Origin: Saccharothrix sp. ST-888
GTDB lineage: Bacteria; Actinomycetota; Actinomycetes; Streptomycetales; Streptomycetaceae
DNA: 31,768 nt
NCBI RefSeq assembly: GCF_000955975.1
Contig: NZ_JYJF01000087.1
Span: 1-31,768 of the forward strand
Direction of reading: 5' to 3'
Position numbers and translations under genes: made by a program. Shown here one piece after another: positions 6,987 through 14,158 of the stretch (position 1 is its first letter; each line of letters opens with the position of its first letter). The notes beneath the pieces were generated by a model. The model was given only the letters and a program-made list of their open reading frames with translations, ran no database searches and had not been told where the DNA came from.

Positions 6987-8882
6987 ATGCATCCCCCACA
7001 GCTCGTCCTGACCCGGGACGACCTCCACGAGGTCGTCGACTATTTCTCCGCCCGCGACGAGTTCGCCTTCGACGTGGAGACCTCAGGCCGTGACCGTGGC
7101 GTCGCGGCCGTCAACAACGTCACCTGGATGTCCCTGGCCACCCACGGTGCCGCAACCGTCATCCCGCTCGGCCACCCCAACGGGTACGAGCTCCTACGCA
7201 AAGCCAGCTGGCGGAAGAACAAGGCCACCGGCGAGCGCGAAAACCTACCAGCCCAATTTAGTGACCCACCAACGCAGTTGAGGCCAAGCCAGGTCTTCGA
7301 AGCGTTGCGGCCGCTCTTCTTCAGCAACCGCACAAAGATCGCCCACAACGCCACCTTCGACCTGCTGTCGATCGCCAAGTACTACGGCGGCTACCCGCCC
7401 CCGCCATACGGGGACACCATCGTCGCGGCGTGGCTGCTCAACGAGAACCGACCCCTCGGACTCAAACCTTTGACGAAGGCCCGGTACGGCCTGGACTACG
7501 ACCACGAGAACGTCGGCAAATGCGTGGAGGCGCACCCGTTCGGGACCGTCGCCAACTACGCGTGGCTGGACGCGAAATCGACCTGGCTCCTGTGGCGCCA
7601 CATGCGCCCCCAGATCGACGCGGACGGCCTGGCGCCGATCTGGGGCCTGGAGATGGACGTCCTGGACTGCCTGCTCCACACGCAGGCCCCCGGAACGCCG
7701 GTCGACATCGCCGCACTGAATTCCCTTCGCGACGATCTGCGCCGTGAACTGGTGGGCCGTGAAGCAGGTGTCTACCGCGCAGCCGGCAAGGTCTTCAACC
7801 TCGGCAGCACGCCGCAGAAGCAGGCGTTGCTGTACGGTCCGCCGCCGGAAGGTCAGGGGCTGCAGCCGAGGAGGTTCACCAAGACCGGCGCGCCGTCCAC
7901 TGATGCGGATGCGCTCGGTTTCCACAAAGGCAATCCGCTGGTGGATGAGATCCTCGGCTATCAGGAGCTCGCGACGATCCTCCACACCTATGTGGAGGGC
8001 TACCTGGGCGACAACGAGGGGCGCCCCAGCCAGGTCTTCGACGGGCGGATCTACCCTTCCTTCGCCCAATACGGCACCGTCACAGGCAGATTCTCGTGCA
8101 GATCGCCGAATGTACAGAACTGGCCCAGGCCGGACACCGTGTGGGGCAAACGGATCCGCGACCTGGTCGAGCCGTCGCCCGGGTCCCGGCTGCTGGTCGC
8201 GGACTACGCGCAGATCGAGCTGCGGATCCTCGCCCACTTCGCCGGGCCCGGACGGCTCTGGCAGGGGTTCTGGGACGGGATGGACGCCCATGTGGCCACC
8301 GCCGCAGCGGTGTTCGGAGTCCCGCCCGAAGAGGTCACCAAGGCTATGCGGCAAGTGGCCAAGGGCCTCGCGTTTGCGATCATCTATGGGGCAGGTCCGG
8401 GCAAGTTGGCCGACATGGCGGGGATCTCTGTCGCCAAGGCGCGAGGGTTCATGCGGACCCACGAGCGCGAGTTCCCTGAGGTCTACCGGTACAAGGACGA
8501 GATCCTGCGTACCGTGCGCGGCCGACGTCCGCAGCCCTACCTGCACACCCTGCTCAAGCGCCGGCGGCGCCTGCCCGACCTCCTCTCCCCGGTCGCCGCT
8601 CTCCGCTCCCGGGCAGAGCGACAGGTCGTCAACTCACACATCCAGGGCACCAACGCGGACATGACGAAGCTCGCGATGGTCAGGTTCAACAAGACGCGGC
8701 TCCCCGGAATGCAGCTGCTGCTGACCGTGCACGACGAACTCGCGGTCCTGTGCCCCACCGAAATCGCCGAAGAGGGCGCGAAGGTGCTTCACGAGGCCAT
8801 GGCAGGCGAAGACATGCAGCTCCTCGGAGTACCGGTTCTCACCGAAGTCAAGATCTGCGAACGATGGTCGGAGGCAAAATAG
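6987..8882 (+). CDS. Family A DNA polymerase with 3'-5' exonuclease
   Basis: Predicted replicative polymerase of the phage. ATG start with GAGGAGG upstream. The exonuclease domain occupies the first 200 residues: FDVET (D29, E31), HNATFD (D126) and YAWLDAKSTW fit the DEDDy proofreading motifs. Polymerase motifs follow: TGRFSCRSPNVQNWPR near 368, motif A VADYAQIELRIL near 405, motif B RQVAKGLAFAIIYG near 455, and motif C VHDEL near 580. At 631 residues it lacks the 5' nuclease of bacterial Pol I, like T7-type phage polymerases. All catalytic residues I can check are present. A hairpin at 6924-6960 separates it from the upstream genes. Confidence 0.95.
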   Translation: MHPPQLVLTRDDLHEVVDYFSARDEFAFDVETSGRDRGVAAVNNVTWMSLATHGAATVIPLGHPNGYELLRKASWRKNKATGERENLPAQFSDPPTQLRPSQVFEALRPLFFSNRTKIAHNATFDLLSIAKYYGGYPPPPYGDTIVAAWLLNENRPLGLKPLTKARYGLDYDHENVGKCVEAHPFGTVANYAWLDAKSTWLLWRHMRPQIDADGLAPIWGLEMDVLDCLLHTQAPGTPVDIAALNSLRDDLRRELVGREAGVYRAAGKVFNLGSTPQKQALLYGPPPEGQGLQPRRFTKTGAPSTDADALGFHKGNPLVDEILGYQELATILHTYVEGYLGDNEGRPSQVFDGRIYPSFAQYGTVTGRFSCRSPNVQNWPRPDTVWGKRIRDLVEPSPGSRLLVADYAQIELRILAHFAGPGRLWQGFWDGMDAHVATAAAVFGVPPEEVTKAMRQVAKGLAFAIIYGAGPGKLADMAGISVAKARGFMRTHEREFPEVYRYKDEILRTVRGRRPQPYLHTLLKRRRRLPDLLSPVAALRSRAERQVVNSHIQGTNADMTKLAMVRFNKTRLPGMQLLLTVHDELAVLCPTEIAEEGAKVLHEAMAGEDMQLLGVPVLTEVKICERWSEAK

Positions 8883-9268
8883 TGACTAGCCAGGATCCGT
8901 ATCCTGACGACATGGACGCCGAATTCCCTAGCGCGGCCTACGCCATGGCGTTCCGGGGCATGCTCCGCGATGTCGTCGCCTGTCATGAGTTCGCCACCGT
9001 CTGCCAGCACCTCGACATCGTCCCGCCGAGCGAGGACGTAGACGCGTACGAGCACTGGGACTCGCACGCGCGGGTCGACGCCGTCCGCCCCGTCCTCAGC
9101 GAGATCATGGCGACGTCGGATCTCGCGGCCGACGTGGTACACGCGATCTCCACCGGCTCCCGGACCGACGAAGGTCAGCTCCCCGACATCACCGCCCTCG
9201 CCCGCGCCTGCGTCACCGGCACCATCATCCGCCTGGTCGCACAAGGAACGCTCCAGGTCACGCCATGA
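8882..9268 (+). CDS. Hypothetical protein (128 aa)
   Basis: A GTG start at 8882 with GGAGG seven bases upstream; the G is also the last base of the polymerase stop. An in-frame ATG at 8864 is less likely because it has no ribosome binding site. The product is acidic, mostly helical, and contains no cysteine cluster or enzyme motif I recognise. It is probably translated with the polymerase gene. The overlap and the codon bias support it as real. Confidence 0.75.
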   Translation: MTSQDPYPDDMDAEFPSAAYAMAFRGMLRDVVACHEFATVCQHLDIVPPSEDVDAYEHWDSHARVDAVRPVLSEIMATSDLAADVVHAISTGSRTDEGQLPDITALARACVTGTIIRLVAQGTLQVTP

Positions 9269-9293
9269 CCACCCGACCGAATGTGGAGATCCG

Positions 9294-9689
9294 ATGAGCA
9301 ACTTCTGGGCCGACAGGCTCGCCGGCCGCCCCGCAGCCTCAGCCTCGCCCACCCCCGCCCAGATCAGCCCCTGGCGGGTGCAGCCGACCTATGCGCCGGC
9401 GCCAGAGCCCGCCCCAGGTCCGGCACCGGTGCCACGCGAGGCGCCCAGGCAGGTTGCCGCCGCAGCCCCCGGGCCGATGCGCGCAGATGTTCAGTGCCCG
9501 AACTGCGGTGGCGCGAACTACGGGAAGCCGACGCCCAACACGGCGGCTCGCTGCATGGACTGCAACTACCCGATTCTGCATTCCACGTCGGGCGCCGTCA
9601 TTCCGAACCGGCACAACACTCCGGCTAGGTCTTCACTCAGGCAGGCGCAAGGATCCGGGAGTGTCACGGAAATCATCGGGTACATTTAA
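9294..9689 (+). CDS. Proline-rich zinc-ribbon protein (131 aa)
   Basis: ATG start with GGAG upstream. Residues 1-65 are low complexity, rich in Ala and Pro (PAPEPAPGPAPVP), and probably disordered. A zinc ribbon follows: CPNC near residue 68 and CMDC near 85, with GGANYGKPTPN between. Such ribbons often bind nucleic acid or protein partners. The C-terminal 40 residues are basic and polar. No specific family is recognised. It ends the polymerase sub-operon, since an 82-base gap with regulatory signals follows. Confidence 0.75.
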   Translation: MSNFWADRLAGRPAASASPTPAQISPWRVQPTYAPAPEPAPGPAPVPREAPRQVAAAAPGPMRADVQCPNCGGANYGKPTPNTAARCMDCNYPILHSTSGAVIPNRHNTPARSSLRQAQGSGSVTEIIGYI

Positions 9690-9713
9690 AAGACCACTCC
9701 AGCGGCCTATACT
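9685..9713 (+). promoter_or_regulatory. Candidate promoter upstream of the RecA-like gene
   Basis: TTTAAA at 9685-9690 and TATACT at 9708-9713, with a 17-base spacer, lie in the only AT-rich stretch nearby. The -10 fits the TAnnnT rule well and the -35 is weak. It partly overlaps the end of the preceding gene. Confidence 0.4.
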
Positions 9714-9718
9714 TTCAT

Positions 9719-9741
9719 ATTTTTGTGATTCATAGAGTTGT
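9719..9741 (+). promoter_or_regulatory. Repeated upstream motif, copy 2
   Basis: ATTTTT, three bases, ATTCATAG, two bases, TTGT. It matches the element at 4862-4885, except for one base of spacing. TAGAGT at 9733-9738 could serve as an alternative -10. Confidence 0.45.
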
Positions 9742-9771
9742 GCCCCTCGGATCGAGAGAGGGGCACAACTC
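9735..9771 (+). promoter_or_regulatory. Perfect 14-pair hairpin ending at the RecA-like start codon
   Basis: GAGTTGTGCCCCTC and GAGGGGCACAACTC are separated by nine bases. The right arm contains the only Shine-Dalgarno-like sequence (GAGAGGGG at 9756-9763) and ends at the base before the GTG start at 9772. It could block translation, or act as a terminator or attenuator. Confidence 0.65.
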
Positions 9772-10815
9772 GTGCTGAGCGACGACGCGCGCGCACTTAT
9801 GGCGAGAATCAATAAGAAGTGCGGCGACGGGACTCTTGTCGTCGCCTCTCAGATTCCCCCGCTTCCCCGTTTCACATCCGGCTCCTTGAGCCTGGATGTA
9901 ATGCTCGGAGGGGGGTGGCCTGGCAACCAGTGGTCCGAGATCATCGGAACCGAGTCGAGCGGCAAGACGACCATTGCACACAAGACGATAGCCGCCAACC
10001 AGACGGCCGACCCCGAGTTCACGACGCTCTGGATCGCGGCCGAGGGCTACGACCAGGAGTGGGCGGAAGAGCTCGGGGTCGACACGAGCCGCGTTCTCGT
10101 CCATTCGACGAACAGCATGGAAGAGGCGTACACAGCCATGCTGGATGCCGCCGAATCCAGGGCCGTCGATGCGATCGTTCTGGACTCCTATCCCGCGCTG
10201 ATCGCCAATGACGAGAACGCTAAGGAAATGGACGAGCACACCATCAGTGCCGGCGCCCGCGTGACGGGGAAGTTCTTTCGCAAGTCCGGTGCCGTCACGA
10301 AGCGGAGCCTGGCGGCGGAGGAGCGACCGCTTCTCGGAATCGTCATCAACCAGTGGCGGGACAAGATCGGCGGATTCTCGCCCAATGGGATCACACCCAA
10401 GACGAGCCCTGGCGGAAACGCCAAGAACTACGCCTACTACGTGCGGCTGGAAGTCGCCCGGACGGAATGGATCGACGAAAAGCGTCCAGGCAAGGGAATC
10501 GCCCGATGCGGGCAGGTTATCAAGCTGAAGACCATCAAGAATAAGGCCGCAGCTCCTCAGCAGGTCGCCTCGATCCGATTCTTCTTCGCCGACTCGCCCT
10601 CTGGGTTCAAGAAGGGCGCCTACGACAGCGCGGCCGAGACCGTGGCCATGGGCGTCCTATACGGCGTGATCACCAAAGCCGGCTCCTGGTACTCCTTCGG
10701 CGAGCAGCGGTGGCACGGTGAGGCTTCGATGGCGGAGACCATCACCGAGGACACCGACCTGCGCGCCCAGATCGACGTCGAAGTCCACGCCGCCATCGCC
10801 AAGGCCGCCGCCTGA
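9772..10815 (+). CDS. RecA-like recombinase
   Basis: Predicted strand-exchange ATPase for recombination-dependent phage replication and repair. GTG start; an internal ATG at 9799 has no ribosome binding site. Motifs: Walker A GTESSGKT at 59-66, LWIAAEGYDQEW near 87-98 in the position of the RecA catalytic Glu region, Walker B AIVLDSYPAL near 134-143, and VINQWRDKIG near 187-196 matching the loop 1 start. The length (347) is that of bacterial RecA, but the sequence diverges strongly from chromosomal actinobacterial RecA, as in phage UvsX/RecA relatives. The next gene overlaps its stop and encodes a nuclease, giving a recombination cluster. Confidence 0.9.
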   Translation: MLSDDARALMARINKKCGDGTLVVASQIPPLPRFTSGSLSLDVMLGGGWPGNQWSEIIGTESSGKTTIAHKTIAANQTADPEFTTLWIAAEGYDQEWAEELGVDTSRVLVHSTNSMEEAYTAMLDAAESRAVDAIVLDSYPALIANDENAKEMDEHTISAGARVTGKFFRKSGAVTKRSLAAEERPLLGIVINQWRDKIGGFSPNGITPKTSPGGNAKNYAYYVRLEVARTEWIDEKRPGKGIARCGQVIKLKTIKNKAAAPQQVASIRFFFADSPSGFKKGAYDSAAETVAMGVLYGVITKAGSWYSFGEQRWHGEASMAETITEDTDLRAQIDVEVHAAIAKAAA

Positions 10816-11120
10816 TGGACGAGCGGATCCGCGCCTCACGGCGCCAGGAGACCAACCTCGCGCGGGCCGTCGGAGGGCGACGCACGAGCGGCTCAGGAAA
10901 CGGGTGGGCCGTCAAAAACGACGTGCGGAACGAGAAATGGTCCATCGAGTGCAAGACCACCTCGAAGCAGTCGTACTCGCTGACGCACAAGGCGCTCGTC
11001 GCGGCCGAGAAGAACGCGCTCCTGGACTTTCGGACCATGGCTTTCGCCGTCGAGATGTGCGGCCGGACCTGGGTCGTCCTGTCCTACGAAACCTTCGCCT
11101 CCCTCATCGAGGAGCACTGA
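10815..11120 (+). CDS. Small PD-(D/E)XK nuclease, resolvase-like
   Basis: The ATG overlaps the RecA-like stop by one base. The 101-residue product has a compact restriction-endonuclease-fold signature: helix RQETNLARAVGGRRTSGSGN, then VKNDVRN with an Asp near residue 36, and IECKTT with Glu44 and Lys46 as the ExK pair. A basic GGRR segment could contact DNA. The size and arrangement resemble phage Holliday-junction-type or single-domain endonucleases. The substrate cannot be deduced. Translational coupling to the RecA-like gene fits a role in processing recombination intermediates. Confidence 0.75.
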   Translation: MDERIRASRRQETNLARAVGGRRTSGSGNGWAVKNDVRNEKWSIECKTTSKQSYSLTHKALVAAEKNALLDFRTMAFAVEMCGRTWVVLSYETFASLIEEH

Positions 11121-11121
11121 C

Positions 11122-11472
11122 ATGGCGGTCCGCGCCCAAGTCGTCACACCGGACTGGTCGGAGAAGCACCCCCGGGGACCGGCCAAGTGCCGAGGGGTGC
11201 CCCCCGAACTCTTCTTCCGTGATGAGCCAGCCGCCCTCGCCATCTGCAACGGCACCTCGGACGGCTACGTCTGCCCCCGCCGGCTCGAATGCCTGCGGAA
11301 CTCGATGCACAACCGGGAGGCGTACGGGATCTGGGGCGGCATGCGCCCCGCCGACCGCCTTCTCATGCGACTGAAGCACCCGGGTGCACCCGAGAGGTGG
11401 ACCTGGCAATCGGAACAGCTGGCAGCAGACGAAGATGATCAGGGGGAGGATCCGTGGCGCGAGGCAGCGTGA
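11122..11472 (+). CDS. WhiB-like iron-sulfur transcription factor with widened cysteine spacing
   Basis: Actinobacteria-specific [4Fe-4S] regulators that partner sigma factors; phage copies can redirect host transcription. Cysteines are C23, C42, C51 and C57, and the family turn GIWGGMRPADR lies at 69-79. In chromosomal WhiB proteins the second and third Cys are two residues apart; here eight residues (NGTSDGYV) separate them, while the third and fourth keep the normal five. The C-terminal tail is acidic rather than basic. ATG start with GAGGAG upstream; the Cas4-like gene overlaps its end. Fold assignment is firm; function is inferred. Confidence 0.85.
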   Translation: MAVRAQVVTPDWSEKHPRGPAKCRGVPPELFFRDEPAALAICNGTSDGYVCPRRLECLRNSMHNREAYGIWGGMRPADRLLMRLKHPGAPERWTWQSEQLAADEDDQGEDPWREAA

Positions 11473-12350
11473 AGCCGGGACCGGGACTGGCCGCATACCT
11501 GGAGGCCGCCAAGTCCACCGAAGTCATCTACGGGGACATCCAGAAGCACGTCCTGCGAAAGGCGGCGCTCCCCGACGGGCGGCGCCAGGATGTTCTCCAC
11601 CCGTCCGAGATGGTCAAGAGCGACTGGTGTCACCGGGCCGCCTACTACAAACTCACCGACCCCAAGCCCAAGCCCCCCACCACGTTCGTGCGCGAGAACA
11701 TCTTCCGGGAGGGCCACAGCACTCACGCGAAGTGGCAGAAGTGGCTCCAGGAGATGGGCAGGCTGGCGGGCGACTGGCATTGCCGCGCCTGCGGTCAGGA
11801 GTTCTGGGACGACGAGACGCCCCAGCAGTGCCAGCTGTGCTCCGCGCCCGCGCGCGCCATCGACTACGCCGAAGTCGAGCTCAACGCGCCGGCATTGACG
11901 ATCGGCGGGAGCACCGATGGTTTCTGCCCCGAGGACGGCTCCCTGATCGAGATCAAGACTCTCGGGATCGGCAGCCTCAGGTTCGAGGATCCGAAGTTCC
12001 TAGCCAAGTTCGAGCTGGAGGTGGGCGCCCGGGGCACCGTCTACGACCTGGCCCGCCTCTGGCGCGACTTCCGCCGCCCGCTCCCCCAGGCCCTGCGCCA
12101 GGGCCAGCTCTACCTCTACCTCGCCCGGCACTTCGAGGATCTGCACGTCGACCGCATCACTTACATCTACGAATTCAAGCCGACCCAGGAGAGCAAGGCG
12201 TTCACCGTCCTGTACGACGAGAAGATCAGCGAGGGTGTCATCGAGGGCGCCCAGATCGTCACCGACGCACTCGAAGCAGAGCGCCCGCCCCGCTGCAACA
12301 TCGACCCCGTCAGCGGCTGCAAGAACTGCCGCAGCTGGGAGACGGCGTGA
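11454..12350 (+). CDS. Cas4/RecB-like nuclease with iron-sulfur cysteines
   Basis: Predicted DNA exonuclease of the PD-(D/E)XK class. Iron-sulfur cysteines fit C59 at the N-terminus and C281, C289, C292 at the C-terminus, the split arrangement of Cas4 and AddB. Catalytic residues are H88, D155 (GGSTDG) and E166-x-K168 (IEIKTLG), and a late QLYLYLA helix fits motif QxxxY. A CRAC...CQLC zinc knuckle (110-129) is inserted between. The GTG start has GGGGGAGGA upstream. No cas1, cas2 or CRISPR array is near, so a role in phage recombination or end processing is more likely than spacer acquisition. Confidence 0.85.
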   Translation: MARGSVKPGPGLAAYLEAAKSTEVIYGDIQKHVLRKAALPDGRRQDVLHPSEMVKSDWCHRAAYYKLTDPKPKPPTTFVRENIFREGHSTHAKWQKWLQEMGRLAGDWHCRACGQEFWDDETPQQCQLCSAPARAIDYAEVELNAPALTIGGSTDGFCPEDGSLIEIKTLGIGSLRFEDPKFLAKFELEVGARGTVYDLARLWRDFRRPLPQALRQGQLYLYLARHFEDLHVDRITYIYEFKPTQESKAFTVLYDEKISEGVIEGAQIVTDALEAERPPRCNIDPVSGCKNCRSWETA

Positions 12351-12805
12351 GCACCTGGGAGACACTCAGCGCATGGGGTTTCACTCCGGAAGCCCGCCCG
12401 GTCGACCAGATCCCGGACATCCCCGAGGACATCACGGACCTGACGGACCACCGGCTGATGGAGCTCTTCGGCCAGTACACCGCCTGGACCGCCTACGCGG
12501 CCCACCGCAAAGCCGGTGCCGAACGAGCTCAGCGCAGTGCCGAGCAACATCTGAGGTACGTCACGGCGCTGGCGTCCACACGCGCCGTCGGGGAGAGGAC
12601 CGTGGCCGGCCGGAAGGCCGCTGCGCTTGCCGACCCTGAGGTCCAGGCGGCGGAGACGGAGGTGGCGGACGCAGCCGATATGGCCGAGGCTATGGCGATC
12701 GTCTACGAGAACACCCGGCTCAAGACGCAGCTCATCTCCCGCGAGCTCTCCCGCCGCATCGCCCAGGAGCCGCACGAGAACCGCAGCGCGAAGTGGGGGG
12801 TCTGA
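12347..12805 (+). CDS. Hypothetical helical protein (152 aa)
   Basis: GTG start in the GTGA overlap with the Cas4-like gene; its stop overlaps the ATG of the RuvC-like gene. Residues 40-140 are nearly all helical and rich in Ala, Glu and Arg (AERAQRSAEQHLRYV, AEAMAIVYENTRLKTQL), suggesting a coiled coil or helical bundle. Its position between two recombination nucleases suggests a mediator or structural partner of the recombination machinery, but no homologous family is recognised from the sequence alone. Confidence 0.75.
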   Translation: MSTWETLSAWGFTPEARPVDQIPDIPEDITDLTDHRLMELFGQYTAWTAYAAHRKAGAERAQRSAEQHLRYVTALASTRAVGERTVAGRKAAALADPEVQAAETEVADAADMAEAMAIVYENTRLKTQLISRELSRRIAQEPHENRSAKWGV

Positions 12806-13356
12806 TGGAGTGCTACGTCGGCATCGACCAGTCGTACAGCGCCTACGCGATCGTGTACTGGACCGGCGCCCCCGGTGTGGCCCATCAGGAGATCCTGCAG
12901 GACTTCTCCCCCGCCCGTGCCGACAAGGGGGCCCGCCGGCTGCGATTCATCCACAAGGCCCTGCTCGCCACCTTCGCGGAGCTGGCGGAGACCTACGACG
13001 TGCGCCGCGTCGTCATGGAGGGCTACGCGCCCGGATCCAAGTTCAACCGGGAGACCCTCGGCGAGCTCGGAGCAGTCACCAAGCTCGCCGTGACCGAGGT
13101 CTTCGGTTTCGACGGGCGCCTGCAGATCGCCGCCCCGACGGCCGTGAAGAAGTTCGTCACCGGGGCCGGGACCGCCAGTAAGGACGTCATGCTGCTCTCG
13201 GTCTACAAGAAGTGGGGGGTGGAATTCGCGTCTCACGACCTCGCGGATGCCTACGGCCTCATGCGAATCGGGCACGCACTGGAGAACGGGGCGCAGCTGT
13301 CCTACGAGCAGGAAGTTCTGGCCGCCGTAAGGAAGGGCAAGAATACCGCCCTGTAA
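12805..13356 (+). CDS. RuvC-like Holliday junction resolvase
   Basis: RNase H-fold nuclease predicted to cut four-way junctions. Acidic residues are D8 (VGIDQSYS), E72 (VVMEGYAPG), and D145 with D148 (HDLADAYGL). The PTAVKKFVTGAGTASKDVM stretch at 111-129 is the RuvC-type phrase before the last catalytic block. The ATG at 12805 overlaps the previous stop; the frame is open to 12793, but the overlap start is preferred. At 183 residues it matches bacterial RuvC in size. It completes a set with the RecA-like protein and two PD-(D/E)XK nucleases. Confidence 0.88.
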   Translation: MECYVGIDQSYSAYAIVYWTGAPGVAHQEILQDFSPARADKGARRLRFIHKALLATFAELAETYDVRRVVMEGYAPGSKFNRETLGELGAVTKLAVTEVFGFDGRLQIAAPTAVKKFVTGAGTASKDVMLLSVYKKWGVEFASHDLADAYGLMRIGHALENGAQLSYEQEVLAAVRKGKNTAL

Positions 13357-13367
13357 ATCACGAGATC

Positions 13368-13401
13368 GTACGCTCTGTGCACATCATCACAGGGAGCGTA
13401 C
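13368..13401 (+). promoter_or_regulatory. Hairpin covering the ribosome binding site of the SpoVS-like gene
   Basis: GTACGCTC pairs with GAGCGTAC (eight pairs) and TGTG with CACA (four pairs), with a two-base GG bulge and an eight-base loop. The Shine-Dalgarno AGGGAG (13391-13396) is in the right arm; the GTG start is at 13404. Confidence 0.6.
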
Positions 13402-13403
13402 TC

Positions 13404-13697
13404 GTGGAGAATCAGGAATCAGAGAAGGTTTTCCGGGTGAAGTCGACGACGACTCCCCCTGAGCTCGGGAGCGCCATCGCCCACGCCATCAACAGCGGCC
13501 ACCAGGTCGTGCTGCGGTGCGTGGGCGCCGGCGCAGTCAACCAGGCCGTCAAGGCGGTTCCGATCGCACAGAGCTTCGTCTCGTCGTACGGAACCGATCT
13601 CATCCAGCGGATCTCGTTCTTCCATGGCTACACGCGCGAGGGCGACAAGAGCAGCGAGCTCATGGGGATTTCCATCCGCGTCCTGGCGAATAACTAG
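13404..13697 (+). CDS. spoVS: SpoVS-family protein (Alba-like fold)
   Basis: GTG start with AGGGAG upstream. The 97-residue product aligns along its length with stage V sporulation protein S: an initial strand FRVKSTTTPPELGSAIA, then the hallmark GAGAVNQAVKAVPIAQSFV and a final strand-rich part ending SIRVLANN. SpoVS proteins are small Alba-fold factors that affect sporulation stages in Bacillus and are found in some phages; they may bind nucleic acid. It has its own upstream gap and a hairpin over the ribosome binding site, so it may be expressed separately. Whether it affects host differentiation or phage DNA is unknown. Confidence 0.85.
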   Translation: MENQESEKVFRVKSTTTPPELGSAIAHAINSGHQVVLRCVGAGAVNQAVKAVPIAQSFVSSYGTDLIQRISFFHGYTREGDKSSELMGISIRVLANN

Positions 13698-13731
13698 CAC
13701 CGTAAATCCCCGCCTACACTGCTCCCGGGCT

Positions 13732-13808
13732 CGCTCATTCCTCTACTTGGACTCGTATCGGATTGACAACACGGCACGAGTCCTACAGGGCAAGTAGAGG
13801 AGTGAGCG
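13732..13808 (+). promoter_or_regulatory. Long two-tier hairpin over the start of the 13808 gene
   Basis: Outer arms 13732-13749 and 13791-13808 pair over 18 positions with one wobble. An inner stem of seven pairs, ACTCGT-type (13750-13756 with 13776-13782), closes it. The right arm holds the Shine-Dalgarno AGAGGAG and reaches the first base of the GTG start. A consensus TTGACA (13763-13768) lies in the apical loop, so part of this could be an operator. Confidence 0.6.
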
Positions 13809-14158
13809 TGACCAATCATTGGACTCCCTCGAACAGGGGTAAGAGCGATCCGCTGCGCGCCGTCCCCGGCACGGGTTCAGGTGCCGGTCAGGAGACCAGC
13901 CACGCCCAGGTCGTGCGGCCGGAGCTGGGCAAGAGCGCACCCCGCAAGCGCTCCGGCGGCGCCGACCCTGCCATCAAGGACCAGGCGCACCGCCACCAGG
14001 TACCGCTCGGCTCCGACCGGTACGGTCCGGCCGGCCGCGTCCAGGTACGGCGTGCCTACGCCGACCCGGCCAGTGGCGGCAAGAGCCTGCGGCGCATGCC
14101 GTCCGCGTTCGGCCCCCAGGACCAGTTCCGGGGCGGCGTCACGGACGGGCACGGCTGA
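13808..14158 (+). CDS. Hypothetical basic protein (116 aa)
   Basis: First gene of a new block after a 110-base gap. GTG at 13808 with AGAGGAG five bases upstream; another GTG at 13802 is possible. The product is basic, rich in Gly, Arg, Ser and Pro, and predicted to be largely disordered (VPGTGSGAGQETS, GKSAPRKRSGG). No domain is recognised. Its stop overlaps the ATG of the next gene. The low-complexity, basic character is seen in some phage internal or scaffold-associated proteins, but that is not evidence of function. Confidence 0.7.
   Translation: MTNHWTPSNRGKSDPLRAVPGTGSGAGQETSHAQVVRPELGKSAPRKRSGGADPAIKDQAHRHQVPLGSDRYGPAGRVQVRRAYADPASGGKSLRRMPSAFGPQDQFRGGVTDGHG

Noticed and set aside
7245..8546. 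Long minus-strand open frame (433 codons) opposite the DNA polymerase
   Set aside because: It lies antisense to a well-supported polymerase gene and arises from GC-rich third positions; there is no ribosome binding site or recognisable domain.
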